This document shows, piece by piece, positions 41,097 through 49,384 of a DNA stretch of 64,000 bases (positions within the stretch are counted from its first letter, which is position 1; each line of letters opens with the position of its first letter). The notes under the pieces were generated by a model, which saw only the letters and a program-made list of their open reading frames with translations, made no database searches and had not been told where the DNA came from. The DNA comes from Lentzea waywayandensis (GTDB lineage Bacteria; Actinomycetota; Actinomycetes; Mycobacteriales; Pseudonocardiaceae). Location of the stretch: assembly GCF_900115955.1 (NCBI RefSeq), contig NZ_FOYL01000014.1, positions 124,001 to 188,000 on the forward strand, in the 5' to 3' direction. Position numbers and translations under genes: made by a program.

Positions 41097-42080
41097 GTGG
41101 CAGTCACCATCCGCGACGTGGCTCGCAGGGCGCACGTATCGGTAGCCACCGTTTCGCGTGCGCTGACGTCTCCTGAGCTCGTGCGCCCGGAGACCAGATC
41201 ACGCGTGCTGGCTGCCGCGACCGAGCTCGGCTACCAGCCCAACAGGGCGGCGCGCGGGCTCATCACGGGCAAGACGGGCAACATCGGCATCGTCGTGCCC
41301 GACCTCGACAACCCGTTCTTCACGGGCGTGCTCAAGGCCGTGCAGGCGCGGGCGATGCAGGCCGACTACGCGGTGTTCGTGGCGGACAGCGACGAGGACC
41401 CGGTCGCCGAGGCGAAGCTCGTGCACGCGATGGCGAAGCAGGTCGACGGCGTCGTGCTGTGCGCCCCGGGCCTGGAGGACTCGCAGGTCTACGAGGTGGC
41501 CGGCGCGACGTCGCTGGTGCTGCTGAACCGGCGCCTGCCGGGCGTGCCCGCCGCGTTGATGGACTCGGCGGGCGGCATGCACGCCATCATCGACCACCTC
41601 GTCGCATTGGGACACCACCGGATCGCTTACCTCAACGGGCCTCGCACGTCATGGTCCAACCAGGAGCGTCGCCGCGGGCTGATGAAGGCGGTCGCCCAGC
41701 ACAAGGTGGACCTGGTCGACCTCGGCCCGTTCGCGCCGCGCTACGAGGGCGGCCTGCAGGCGGCTGATCTGGCCGTGGCGGCCGACACGACGGCGATCGT
41801 GGCCTACAACGACATCATGGCGCTGGGCGTGCTGGCACGGCTGCGTGATCGCGGCATCTCCGTGCCTGGTGACGTGTCGGTCACCGGGTTCGACGATCTC
41901 ACGTACGCCGCGCTGTGCTCGCCCGCGTTGACAACGGTGGCAATGCCTGTGGCGCAGGCCGGCCGCACCGCCGTGAACCTCCTGCTCGACTGGCTGGACT
42001 CGGACAACACCGAGGTGCCGCAGATCGTGGCCGAGACGCAACTGATCGTGCGCGGCACGACCACACCGCCGCGGAAGTGA
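41097..42080 (+). CDS. LacI-family transcriptional regulator
   Basis: A 327-residue repressor. The HTH TIRDVARRAHVSVATVSRALTSPELVRPETR is canonical; the hinge and the periplasmic-binding-like domain follow (GNIGIVVPDLDNPFF, VPGDVSVTGFDDL). GTG at 41097 after GAGGGTGAGG. It is the last gene of the importer cluster, 50 bases after the permease, and probably binds AAACGTTT before the first gene. Confidence 0.93.
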   Translation: MAVTIRDVARRAHVSVATVSRALTSPELVRPETRSRVLAAATELGYQPNRAARGLITGKTGNIGIVVPDLDNPFFTGVLKAVQARAMQADYAVFVADSDEDPVAEAKLVHAMAKQVDGVVLCAPGLEDSQVYEVAGATSLVLLNRRLPGVPAALMDSAGGMHAIIDHLVALGHHRIAYLNGPRTSWSNQERRRGLMKAVAQHKVDLVDLGPFAPRYEGGLQAADLAVAADTTAIVAYNDIMALGVLARLRDRGISVPGDVSVTGFDDLTYAALCSPALTTVAMPVAQAGRTAVNLLLDWLDSDNTEVPQIVAETQLIVRGTTTPPRK

Positions 42081-42081
42081 A

Positions 42082-42112
42082 AGTGCCGTGACCCGAAACG
42101 GGCCACGGCACT
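42082..42112 (+). terminator. Intrinsic terminator after lacI
   Basis: AGTGCCGTGACCCG and CGGGCCACGGCACT pair with one mismatch around AAA, 2 bases after the stop codon. No T-run, as common in high-GC actinomycetes. Confidence 0.75.
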
Positions 42113-42123
42113 GGAAATGCAAG

Positions 42124-42172
42124 GCGGCCCCGGCTGGGCGTCTGGGGGGAGTACGCCTTGAGCCGGGGCCGC
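42124..42172. repeat. Long-loop inverted repeat
   Basis: GCGGCCCCGGCT (42124-42135) and AGCCGGGGCCGC (42161-42172) are perfectly complementary over 12 bases with a 25-base loop. It lies between the lacI terminator and the end of the acyl-CoA ligase gene. It could serve as that gene's terminator or be a small structured RNA. Confidence 0.5.
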
Positions 42173-42291
42173 GAAGCGGCTGGGCCCGAGGGGGGAGGGG
42201 GCCTAGCGCCGCTTGGTGTCCCACTCTGCCCTGAGCGGAAGAATTCCGCCAGGGTGGATGTACCTGTTTTTGGATTTCTCGTACGTACGGG

Positions 42292-44073
42292 TTACTCGTA
42301 GAGCCCTTCGTACAACCCAGAGTGAAGTCGATGTACAACGTTGCGTTTGACCTTCAACGTCGGTGTGAGCTCCCCTTCCTCCTGGGACAGGTCCCTGGTG
42401 AGCAGCACGAACTTCTTCACCCGGGAAACACTGGCGAAGTGCGAGTTGGCTTCGTCGACAACTTCCTGCACGAGGGTTCGCACGTCCGGGTGACCCACCA
42501 ATGATTCGACGTCGGACGGCAGTCCACGCGCCGTCGCCCACGGCACGATCTCGTCGGCGTCGAGTGTGATCAGCGCCACACAGTACGGCTTGCGGTCGCC
42601 GAACAGCACCGCGTGCGAGATCCAGCGCGACTGGCGCAGCACGTTCTCCACGTTCGCCGGCGCGATGTTCTTGCCGCCCGCGGTGATGATGATGTCCTTC
42701 TTGCGGCCGGTGATCGTCACGAAGCCGTCCGCGTCGATCTCGCCCAGGTCACCGGTGTGCAGCCAGCCGTCCCGCAGCGTCTCGGCGGTGGCCTCGTCGT
42801 TGCGCCAGTAGCCCGCGAAGACGTGCGGGCCGCGCATCAGCAGCTCGCCGTCGGAGTCCACGGTCATCTCCAGCCCGGCCAGGCCGGACGCGCCGACCGA
42901 GCCGAGCTTGAAGCGGCCGAGCGTGTTGATGGTGCCCACCGCCGTGGACTCGGTCATGCCGTAGCCCTCCAGCACCGGCACCCCGGCCGCGTGGAAGAAC
43001 CGCAGCACCTCACGTGAGATCGGCGCGGCACCGGACAGCGCCTGCACGAGCCGGCCGCCGAACACCGCGCGCACGTTGGCGAACAGCGCGTCGACCTGTT
43101 CGAACGCGGCTGCCATTTCCGGCGGCACGGATTCGCCTGCCGAACGCCGGCGCCGTACTTCCAGACCGAGCGTCACGGCCTGCGCGAGCTGCTCCGCGGG
43201 CACGTTCGACGTGACGAACGTGTAGATCTTCTCGAAAATGCGCGGGACCGACGGCAGGAAGGTCGGCCGGACCTCGGACAGCTCCGGCACGATCGCCTTC
43301 ATGTCGCCGCCGAAGTAGGCCAGCGCACCGCCCCGGTACATCGTTCCGAACATGATGATCTGCGCGAAGACGTGCGCGAGCGGCAGGAACAGGTAAACGG
43401 TTCCGGTCATCGCGTCGATGCGGGCCTCTTCCGCGACGCGACAAAGTGCGACCCAGTTCGCGTTGGTGAGAATGCAGCCCTTGGGCGGCCCGGTGGTGCC
43501 CGAGGTGTAGATGATCAGGCTCGGGTCCTCCGGCCTGATCGCGGCGCGGCGGACGTCCAGCACGTCGGCCAGCGGCGAGGTGCGGCCGGTGTCCTGGAGC
43601 TCGGCGATCCGCGGGCGGTCACCGGCGGGGTCGATCGAGAACACCGAGCGCAGTTCGGGCAGTTCGGGGCTGACGACCTCGACCTTGACGCACTGCTCCT
43701 CGTTCTCGGCCACCACGATCGACGCGCCGGAGTCGCCGACCACCCAGGCGATCTCCTCGGCCGTGCTCGACGGGTAGATCGGCACGATGATGCCGCCCGC
43801 CGCGAGCACGGCCAGTTCGACCGCCGTCCACTCAGGACGGGTGTTCGCGAGCACGCAGACCCGGTCGCCCGCCTTCAGTCCGGCGTGGACGAACCCGGAC
43901 GCGAGGTCCAGCACCAGTTCGGAGATCTCGGCGTAGGTCTGCTCGCGCCACTGTCCGTCCTGCTTGAACCGCCACGCCACCGCGTCGCCGTACGCCTGCT
44001 CCGCGAGGAACGGCAGGTCGGCTATCCGGCGGACGGCTTGCACCGCGTTCGGGATGGTGACACCGGCGGTCAT
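42292..44073 (-). CDS. Long-chain fatty acid-CoA ligase (FadD15-like)
   Basis: A 593-residue AMP-forming ligase. The P-loop is IIYTSGTTGPPKGCIL, with GYGMTES and WLHTGDLGEIDADGFVTITGRKKDIIITAGGKNIAP as further family motifs. The C-terminal catalytic lysine is likely in LTPTLKVKRNVV. FadD15 of mycobacteria has the same length. ATG at 44073 follows TAGGAG. It is 28 bases downstream of the molybdopterin enzyme and probably in the same transcript. Confidence 0.92.
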   Translation of the reverse strand: MTAGVTIPNAVQAVRRIADLPFLAEQAYGDAVAWRFKQDGQWREQTYAEISELVLDLASGFVHAGLKAGDRVCVLANTRPEWTAVELAVLAAGGIIVPIYPSSTAEEIAWVVGDSGASIVVAENEEQCVKVEVVSPELPELRSVFSIDPAGDRPRIAELQDTGRTSPLADVLDVRRAAIRPEDPSLIIYTSGTTGPPKGCILTNANWVALCRVAEEARIDAMTGTVYLFLPLAHVFAQIIMFGTMYRGGALAYFGGDMKAIVPELSEVRPTFLPSVPRIFEKIYTFVTSNVPAEQLAQAVTLGLEVRRRRSAGESVPPEMAAAFEQVDALFANVRAVFGGRLVQALSGAAPISREVLRFFHAAGVPVLEGYGMTESTAVGTINTLGRFKLGSVGASGLAGLEMTVDSDGELLMRGPHVFAGYWRNDEATAETLRDGWLHTGDLGEIDADGFVTITGRKKDIIITAGGKNIAPANVENVLRQSRWISHAVLFGDRKPYCVALITLDADEIVPWATARGLPSDVESLVGHPDVRTLVQEVVDEANSHFASVSRVKKFVLLTRDLSQEEGELTPTLKVKRNVVHRLHSGLYEGLYE

Positions 44074-44101
44074 GGCGGCTCCTAGGCGCTGGGGAAGGGC
44101 T

Positions 44102-46240
44102 TCAGGCGGGCACGACCTGCACGCGGGTGCCGTTCAGCACGGCGGTGCCCGAGAGCGGGTCGATGCGGAGGTCGTCGGTGAGGAGGTTGACGTTCACGCC
44201 GGCGTGCTCCTGGGCGACGGTGAGCCGCGTGCCGGGCTGGTCGTGGCCCCAGCCGTGCGGCATCGAGACGACGCCCGGCGCGATGTCGGCGGTGACCTCG
44301 ACCAGCACCTCGATCTTGCCGACGCGCGAGGTCACCTGGGCGGTCGCGCCGTCGGTCAAGCCGATGCGGGTGGCGTCGCCGGGGTTGACCAGCAGCGTGC
44401 ACAACGGCTTGCCCTTCACCAGCGCGGGCACGTTGTGCATCCAGGAGTTGTTGGTGCGCAGGTGCCTGCGGCCGACGAGCACCAGGTCGGTCTCGCGGGC
44501 GCCCAGCGCCTCCCGGACGCGCGGCAGGTCGTCCATGATCGGCCGCGGGGTCAGTTCGACCTTCCCGGACGGCGTGCGGAGGATCTCCGGCAGGCGCGAG
44601 GTGAGCGGGCCGAGGTCGATGCCGTGCGGGTGGTCGAGCAACTGCCGCAGCGAGACCCCGTACGCGCCGGTGCGGAGTTTCAGGTCCAGCAGGCGTTCCT
44701 CGCGCGTCTCGCCCTCGGGTTCGAAGTCGGCACCGGCCTTCTTCGCGAGGTCGGCCAGCTGGAACGCGGCGATGGCGTCGAGATCCGCCGCCGGGCCCAG
44801 TCCGCCCAGGATGGTGGCGAGCCGGAAGAAGATGTCCGTCTCGTCGACCCTGCCCTCCTCCAGCGGAATCGCGGCGCGCGAGTACTTCACGACGTTGCGC
44901 ACCGAGTTGTTGAGGAACGCGATGTCGTAGTGGTCGCGGCGGGACGGCGGCGGTGTCGGCAGGATGACGTCCGCGTGCCTCGTCGTCTCGTTGAGGTACG
45001 GGTCGACGCTGACCATGAAGTCCAATGAGGACAGAGCGTCGTTCACGCGCGCCGAGTTCGGCAACGACAGCGCGGGGTTGCCGCCGATCGTGAACAGCGC
45101 CCGCACCTGGCCCTCGCCGGGTGTCTCGATCTCGTCGACCATCGTGACGGCCGGGTACTCCCCCATCACCTCGGGATGTCCCTTGACGCGGCTGTGCCAG
45201 CGGCCGATGCCGAAACCCTTGCCGCTGCCCGTTCCGCGCCTGCTGTGCGCGGGCAGCGGCCACATCACACCGCCAGGACGGTCGAGGTTGCCGGTGAGGA
45301 CGTTGAGCGTGTCGACCGCCCAGGACGCGACCGTGCCGAACTCGACGGTCGTCGTGCCGATCCGGCCGTAGACCGCGGCACGTTCGGCCCCAGCCAGCTG
45401 CCTGGCCAGCGCACGGATCGTGCCGGCGTCGATGCCGGTGCGTTCGGCGACGGCGTCCGGGCTGAACGCCTCGACGTGCGCGCGGATCGCCGTGTGGCCG
45501 GTGACGTGCCCGGCGAGGTCCTTGAGATCGACCAGGTCCTGCGCGAACAGTTCGTGGATCAGCGCCAGCAGCAGGAACACGTCGGTGCCCGGCCGGATCA
45601 CGACGTGCTGGTCGGCGGCCTGTGCGGTGCGGCTGCGGCGCGGGTCGACGACGACGAAGGAGCCGCCGCGTTTCCGCAGGTCCTTGAACCGGCCCGGCGC
45701 GTCCGGGACCGTCCACAGGCTGCCGTTGGACGAGAACGGGTCCGCGCCCAGCACCAGCATGAAGTCGGTGCGGTCGATGTCGGGCACCGGGATCGAGAAG
45801 ATGCTGCCGAACATGTGGCCGCACTGGACGTGCTTGGGCATCTGGTCGACGGTGCTGGCGGTGAAGACGTTCCGACTGCCCAGGGCCTTGCGCAGCGGTC
45901 CGGCGTAGAGCCCGCCGGCGAGCGAGTGGACGACCGGGTTGCCGAGGTACATCGCGACGGCGTTGCGGTCGGGGAAGTCCTTCAGGCGTTCGTCGACGTA
46001 GGCGAAGGCCTCCTCCCAGGTGGCCTCCTGGAACTCGCCGTCGCGCTTGATCAGCGGGGTGCTCAGGCGGTCGGGGTCGGCGTCGAGCGTGCCGAGCGAG
46101 GCGCCCTTGGGGCAGATGAAGCCGCGGCTGAACTCGTCCTCGCGGTCGCCGCGGACCTTCGTGATGCGGTCGCCCTCCACCGTCAGCTCCAGCCCGCACG
46201 TCGCTTCGCAGAGCGGGCAGGTCGTGAACACGGTCCTCAT
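44102..46240 (-). CDS. Molybdopterin oxidoreductase (formate dehydrogenase/BisC-like)
   Basis: A 712-residue bis-MGD enzyme. The N-terminal [4Fe-4S] motif is Cys8-x2-Cys11-x3-Cys15-x27-Cys43 (TTCPLCEATC, FICPKG). The molybdopterin domains include GLYAGPLRKALGS, ADPFSSNGSLW, FVVVDPRRSRTA and the C-terminal dinucleotide-binding domain (RRHLRTNNSWMHNVP, MPHGWGHDQPG). The residue at the Mo ligand position is not a clear Cys or Sec. ATG at 46238-46240 follows AAGGGGA; an upstream start would add 9 residues. The electron donor is not known. Confidence 0.9.
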   Translation of the reverse strand: MRTVFTTCPLCEATCGLELTVEGDRITKVRGDREDEFSRGFICPKGASLGTLDADPDRLSTPLIKRDGEFQEATWEEAFAYVDERLKDFPDRNAVAMYLGNPVVHSLAGGLYAGPLRKALGSRNVFTASTVDQMPKHVQCGHMFGSIFSIPVPDIDRTDFMLVLGADPFSSNGSLWTVPDAPGRFKDLRKRGGSFVVVDPRRSRTAQAADQHVVIRPGTDVFLLLALIHELFAQDLVDLKDLAGHVTGHTAIRAHVEAFSPDAVAERTGIDAGTIRALARQLAGAERAAVYGRIGTTTVEFGTVASWAVDTLNVLTGNLDRPGGVMWPLPAHSRRGTGSGKGFGIGRWHSRVKGHPEVMGEYPAVTMVDEIETPGEGQVRALFTIGGNPALSLPNSARVNDALSSLDFMVSVDPYLNETTRHADVILPTPPPSRRDHYDIAFLNNSVRNVVKYSRAAIPLEEGRVDETDIFFRLATILGGLGPAADLDAIAAFQLADLAKKAGADFEPEGETREERLLDLKLRTGAYGVSLRQLLDHPHGIDLGPLTSRLPEILRTPSGKVELTPRPIMDDLPRVREALGARETDLVLVGRRHLRTNNSWMHNVPALVKGKPLCTLLVNPGDATRIGLTDGATAQVTSRVGKIEVLVEVTADIAPGVVSMPHGWGHDQPGTRLTVAQEHAGVNVNLLTDDLRIDPLSGTAVLNGTRVQVVPA

Positions 46241-46273
46241 GGGTCCCCTTAAGCGGCTTGTTACCAACGAGTA

Positions 46274-46930
46274 CTAGCTGTCTGCCATCGGACGCAATCG
46301 CCCAGCCGAGGTCAACCCGAACAGCTCACTGACAGCCCTCGCGATCATGTCCGGCCGGTCGAGAGTGTGCTCGAAACGGAACCCGATGACCGCGCGTGAG
46401 CCGCCGAGCAGACCCGTCAGTTTGATGGATTCGTCCTGGTCAGCGCCATAGCAGACGATCCTGCCGAACGGCGCCAGCGCGTCCAACGAGGCCTCCAGGG
46501 CGCCGCCGGGATCGAGCACGACGTCGACCTGTCTGCCCTCGTTCGCCCCGATCACGCGCTGTGCAAGACCGTCTCGGCCGGAGTCGACGGCGACGTCCGC
46601 GCCGAGCTTCACGGCTCGGCGCCGGCGGGCCTGGCTGGTCTCCGTCGCGATGACCCGGCCGGCCGCGAAACTGCGGGCGAGTTGCACCGCGATCGCGCCG
46701 ATCTCGCTCGCGGCGTCGTGCACCACGATCGACTCGTCCGGCCTGAGGTGCGCGCACGTGCGGAGGAGGTGCCACGCCGTTGTGCCCGCTCTGGCGAGGG
46801 TCAGTGCCTGAGCATCCGTGACGCCCGCGGAGACCGGCAGGCGCAGGCGGCCGGCGACGACCACCACGCGACGTCCGCCGTCCTCCACGCGGACCTCGTC
46901 GGCCGCCTCGGCTGTGCGCATGCCCTCCAT
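46274..46930 (-). CDS. Zinc-binding-dehydrogenase-type protein lacking most of the N-terminal domain
   Basis: About 218 residues. The Rossmann part of a medium-chain dehydrogenase is intact (ALTLARAGTTAWHLLRTCAHLRPDESIVVHDAASEIGAIAVQLARSF, VDVVLDPGGALEASLDALAPFGRIVCYG), but the GroES-like catalytic domain (about 110 residues) is reduced to a short piece. The start is uncertain (ATG 46930 or 46921). It might be a remnant or a short functional member. Last gene of a minus-strand run beginning near 46.9 kb. Confidence 0.65.
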   Translation of the reverse strand: MEGMRTAEAADEVRVEDGGRRVVVVAGRLRLPVSAGVTDAQALTLARAGTTAWHLLRTCAHLRPDESIVVHDAASEIGAIAVQLARSFAAGRVIATETSQARRRRAVKLGADVAVDSGRDGLAQRVIGANEGRQVDVVLDPGGALEASLDALAPFGRIVCYGADQDESIKLTGLLGGSRAVIGFRFEHTLDRPDMIARAVSELFGLTSAGRLRPMADS

Positions 46931-47023
46931 CTCACGGCGTTGTGGTGACGGGCTGTAGTGCGGCTTCCACAACAGCTAAGAATCCACGCCATGGGTCCAG
47001 GTGGGTACGCCCTGTCGCGAGGT

Positions 47024-48007
47024 ATGGCGATCGGGTGTGCGCCGGTGCAGCATGTGGCGGTGAACGCCACTCTCCGCACCGCGGTCACGATCGCCCTGGT
47101 GGCGATCGCTTACTACGCGACGGCGAAGGTGGGCCTCGTCCTGGCACTGGTCAAGGGACAGGTCACCCCGTTGTGGCTGCCGACCGGGATCTCCGTGGCG
47201 GCCCTGCTGATGTCCGGCCGCAAGGTCTGGCCCGGCATCGCGCTCGGCGCGCTGTCCGCCAACCTCGCGCTCGGCGCGGGACCCGGCGCGATCGCGATGA
47301 TCACCGTGGGTAACACGCTCGCGCCGCTGACCGCGTGGTACCTGCTGACGCGCTACGGGTTCCGGCCCGCGCTCAACCGCCTGAAGGACGCGATGCTGCT
47401 CGTGTTCGCGGGTGCGCTGGGAGCGATGCTCGTCAGCGCGCTGGTCGGCGCGGCGGCGTTGAAGATCGACGGCGTCGTCCCGTGGAGCGAAGTGCCCGCC
47501 GTGCTGGCGGTGTGGTGGACCGGCGACGCCATGGGCGTGCTGATCTTCACGCCGCTGCTGGTCACCCTGACCGGCCGCGGGAACGTCTCCCGCCGCCGGC
47601 TCGCGGAGGCCATCGCGCTGCTCGTGGTCACCGCCGTCCTCGCGGCCTACGTGACGACGTCCGAGCTGCGGCTGCTGTTCCTGGTGTTCCCGATGCTGAT
47701 CTGGGCGGCGCTGCGGTTCCAGCACGCGATCGCCGCGCCGTGCGCCGCGATCATCTCGGTGGCCGCGGTGATGTCCGCGGCCTCCGGGCAGTTCTCCACC
47801 GCCGGACTGCTGACCACGATGATCGTGCTCCAGGCGTTCAACGGGTCGGTGGCGCTGACCGGGCTGATCCTGAGCGCCATCACCAGCGAGCGCAACGAGG
47901 CCAGGGAGTCCATCGAGCGTGCCTGCGAGCAGCTGGCCGACACCGTTGCGCGGTACCAGCAGGACGGTGTGCGCAAACGGCTCGGCCGCGTCGTGCCGCC
48001 CGGCTAG
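47024..48007 (+). CDS. MASE1-domain membrane protein without output domain
   Basis: About 327 residues with eight predicted membrane helices of the MASE1 sensory type (GQVTPLWLPTGISVAALLMSGRKVWPGIALGALSANL is diagnostic). The C-terminal about 45 residues form a short coiled-coil-like cytoplasmic tail (RNEARESIERACEQLADTVARYQQ) but no kinase, GGDEF or phosphatase domain follows. The start is unsure: ATG 47024 or GTG 47054. It overlaps the convergent serine hydrolase by 4 bases. Confidence 0.8.
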   Translation: MAIGCAPVQHVAVNATLRTAVTIALVAIAYYATAKVGLVLALVKGQVTPLWLPTGISVAALLMSGRKVWPGIALGALSANLALGAGPGAIAMITVGNTLAPLTAWYLLTRYGFRPALNRLKDAMLLVFAGALGAMLVSALVGAAALKIDGVVPWSEVPAVLAVWWTGDAMGVLIFTPLLVTLTGRGNVSRRRLAEAIALLVVTAVLAAYVTTSELRLLFLVFPMLIWAALRFQHAIAAPCAAIISVAAVMSAASGQFSTAGLLTTMIVLQAFNGSVALTGLILSAITSERNEARESIERACEQLADTVARYQQDGVRKRLGRVVPPG

Positions 48008-49224
48008 CGGAACCAGGTCCCGCCACCCGTCTGCCGGTAGCCGAGCGTGCGGTAGACAGCGTCCACAAGGGACTGACCGCGTTCGTTCACGCCCAGTCCC
48101 GGCCCCTGCCGGTTCATCGCGTAGCCGAACGAGATCCTGGCTCCGGGGTCGGCGAACCCGAGCGAGCCGCCCATTCCGTTGTGCCCGAAGGCCTCTTCGG
48201 AGATCAGCAGGCCCTCGCGGTCGTTCGGCTGCAGGTGGGTGTTGTCGGTGGCCTTCTGGAAACCGAGCGCGAACCGCGTCGGCACCAGGACGACCTCGTC
48301 CAGCCCGGCGACGGCCACGTTCGACATCTGCGGGATCTGGTGCTCCTCGACCAGCCGCACGCCGTTGTAGGCGCCGTGGAGAGCGAGCGGCCGGTACAGA
48401 CCGGCCAGGCCGCGGGCGTTCGAGATGCCGCCGATCGCGCCCATCTCGGCGGTGTGCGCCTGGCGGGAGTCGGACTCGCCGGGGGCCATGTAGCCGCCGT
48501 TGTTGAGCAGCATCAGGCCCGGCACCGACTCCGGCTTGGTCAGGGCGGTGATGAACAGCGACGGCAGCAGGATCCCCGGCTGGGTGGGGTCGACCGGGAT
48601 CGTGTGGGCGACGTGCGGTTCGAGGTCCTCGGGCAGGCCCATCCAGAAGTCCAGGCCGAGCGGGCCGGAGACCTCCTTCTCGAAGAACCCGCCGAGCGAC
48701 AGGCCCGTGACGCGGCGGACGATCTCGCCGACGAGGAAGCCGAACGTCAGGCCGTGGTAGCCGTGCCGCGTGCCCGGTTCCCACAACGGCTGCTGCGCGG
48801 CGAGCGTCGAGGTGATCATGTCCCAGTCGTAGAATGCGCCCGCGGGCAGCGGTGTGGTGACGGCGGGCAGGCCGGCCTGGTGCGACAACACGTGCCGGAC
48901 GAGCGTCGCGTCCTTGCCGTTCGCGCCGTACTCCGGCCAGTACTTCACGACCGGTGCGTTCAGGTCCAGCTCACCGCGCGAGGCCAGGATGTGCGCGCAC
49001 AGCGCGGTGGCGGCCTTGGTGCACGACCACACGTGGACGATGGTCTCCTCGGACCAGAGGCGGCCGGTGGCGGGGTCGGCGACACCGCCCCAGAGGTCCA
49101 CGACGGGCTCGCCGTCGAGTGTCACGTGGACGGAGGCCCCGACCTCGCCGCGTTCGGCGAAGTTGCGTTCGAACTCGGTGCGCACCTCTGCGAACTGCGG
49201 GGCGCAGGTTCCCTGGATCGACAT
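48004..49224 (-). CDS. Serine beta-lactamase-like hydrolase/esterase (EstB type)
   Basis: A 406-residue class C beta-lactamase-fold hydrolase. The SxxK motif is Ser67-Cys-Thr-Lys70 (VWSCTKAATA), the YxN-like motif is in RHGYHGLTFGFL, and the HxG triad in FGHNGMGG. No signal peptide, so probably a cytoplasmic esterase. ATG at 49222-49224 follows GGAGGG. Substrate unknown. Confidence 0.87.
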   Translation of the reverse strand: MSIQGTCAPQFAEVRTEFERNFAERGEVGASVHVTLDGEPVVDLWGGVADPATGRLWSEETIVHVWSCTKAATALCAHILASRGELDLNAPVVKYWPEYGANGKDATLVRHVLSHQAGLPAVTTPLPAGAFYDWDMITSTLAAQQPLWEPGTRHGYHGLTFGFLVGEIVRRVTGLSLGGFFEKEVSGPLGLDFWMGLPEDLEPHVAHTIPVDPTQPGILLPSLFITALTKPESVPGLMLLNNGGYMAPGESDSRQAHTAEMGAIGGISNARGLAGLYRPLALHGAYNGVRLVEEHQIPQMSNVAVAGLDEVVLVPTRFALGFQKATDNTHLQPNDREGLLISEEAFGHNGMGGSLGFADPGARISFGYAMNRQGPGLGVNERGQSLVDAVYRTLGYRQTGGGTWFR

Positions 49225-49384
49225 TGACCCTCCTAGGCGGGCGGCGGTTGTCTCAAGGGCATCACCGAGAGGAACCACGGGTCAGTAGGGAACCCTCATC
49301 GACTAACACGTTCGGCCCTGCGACGCGCACCCGGAGTGACTGATCCGGTACGGAAAGCTGCGCTTGCCTGGCCAGGACACCCAC

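Noticed and set aside
44082-46199. A 705-codon minus-strand frame in the molybdopterin gene
   Set aside because: It is a shifted frame of the real gene, whose own frame has the iron-sulfur and molybdopterin motifs.
46976-48784. A 602-codon minus-strand frame opposite the MASE1 gene
   Set aside because: Shadow frame; the plus-strand frame shows regular membrane helices of the MASE1 type.
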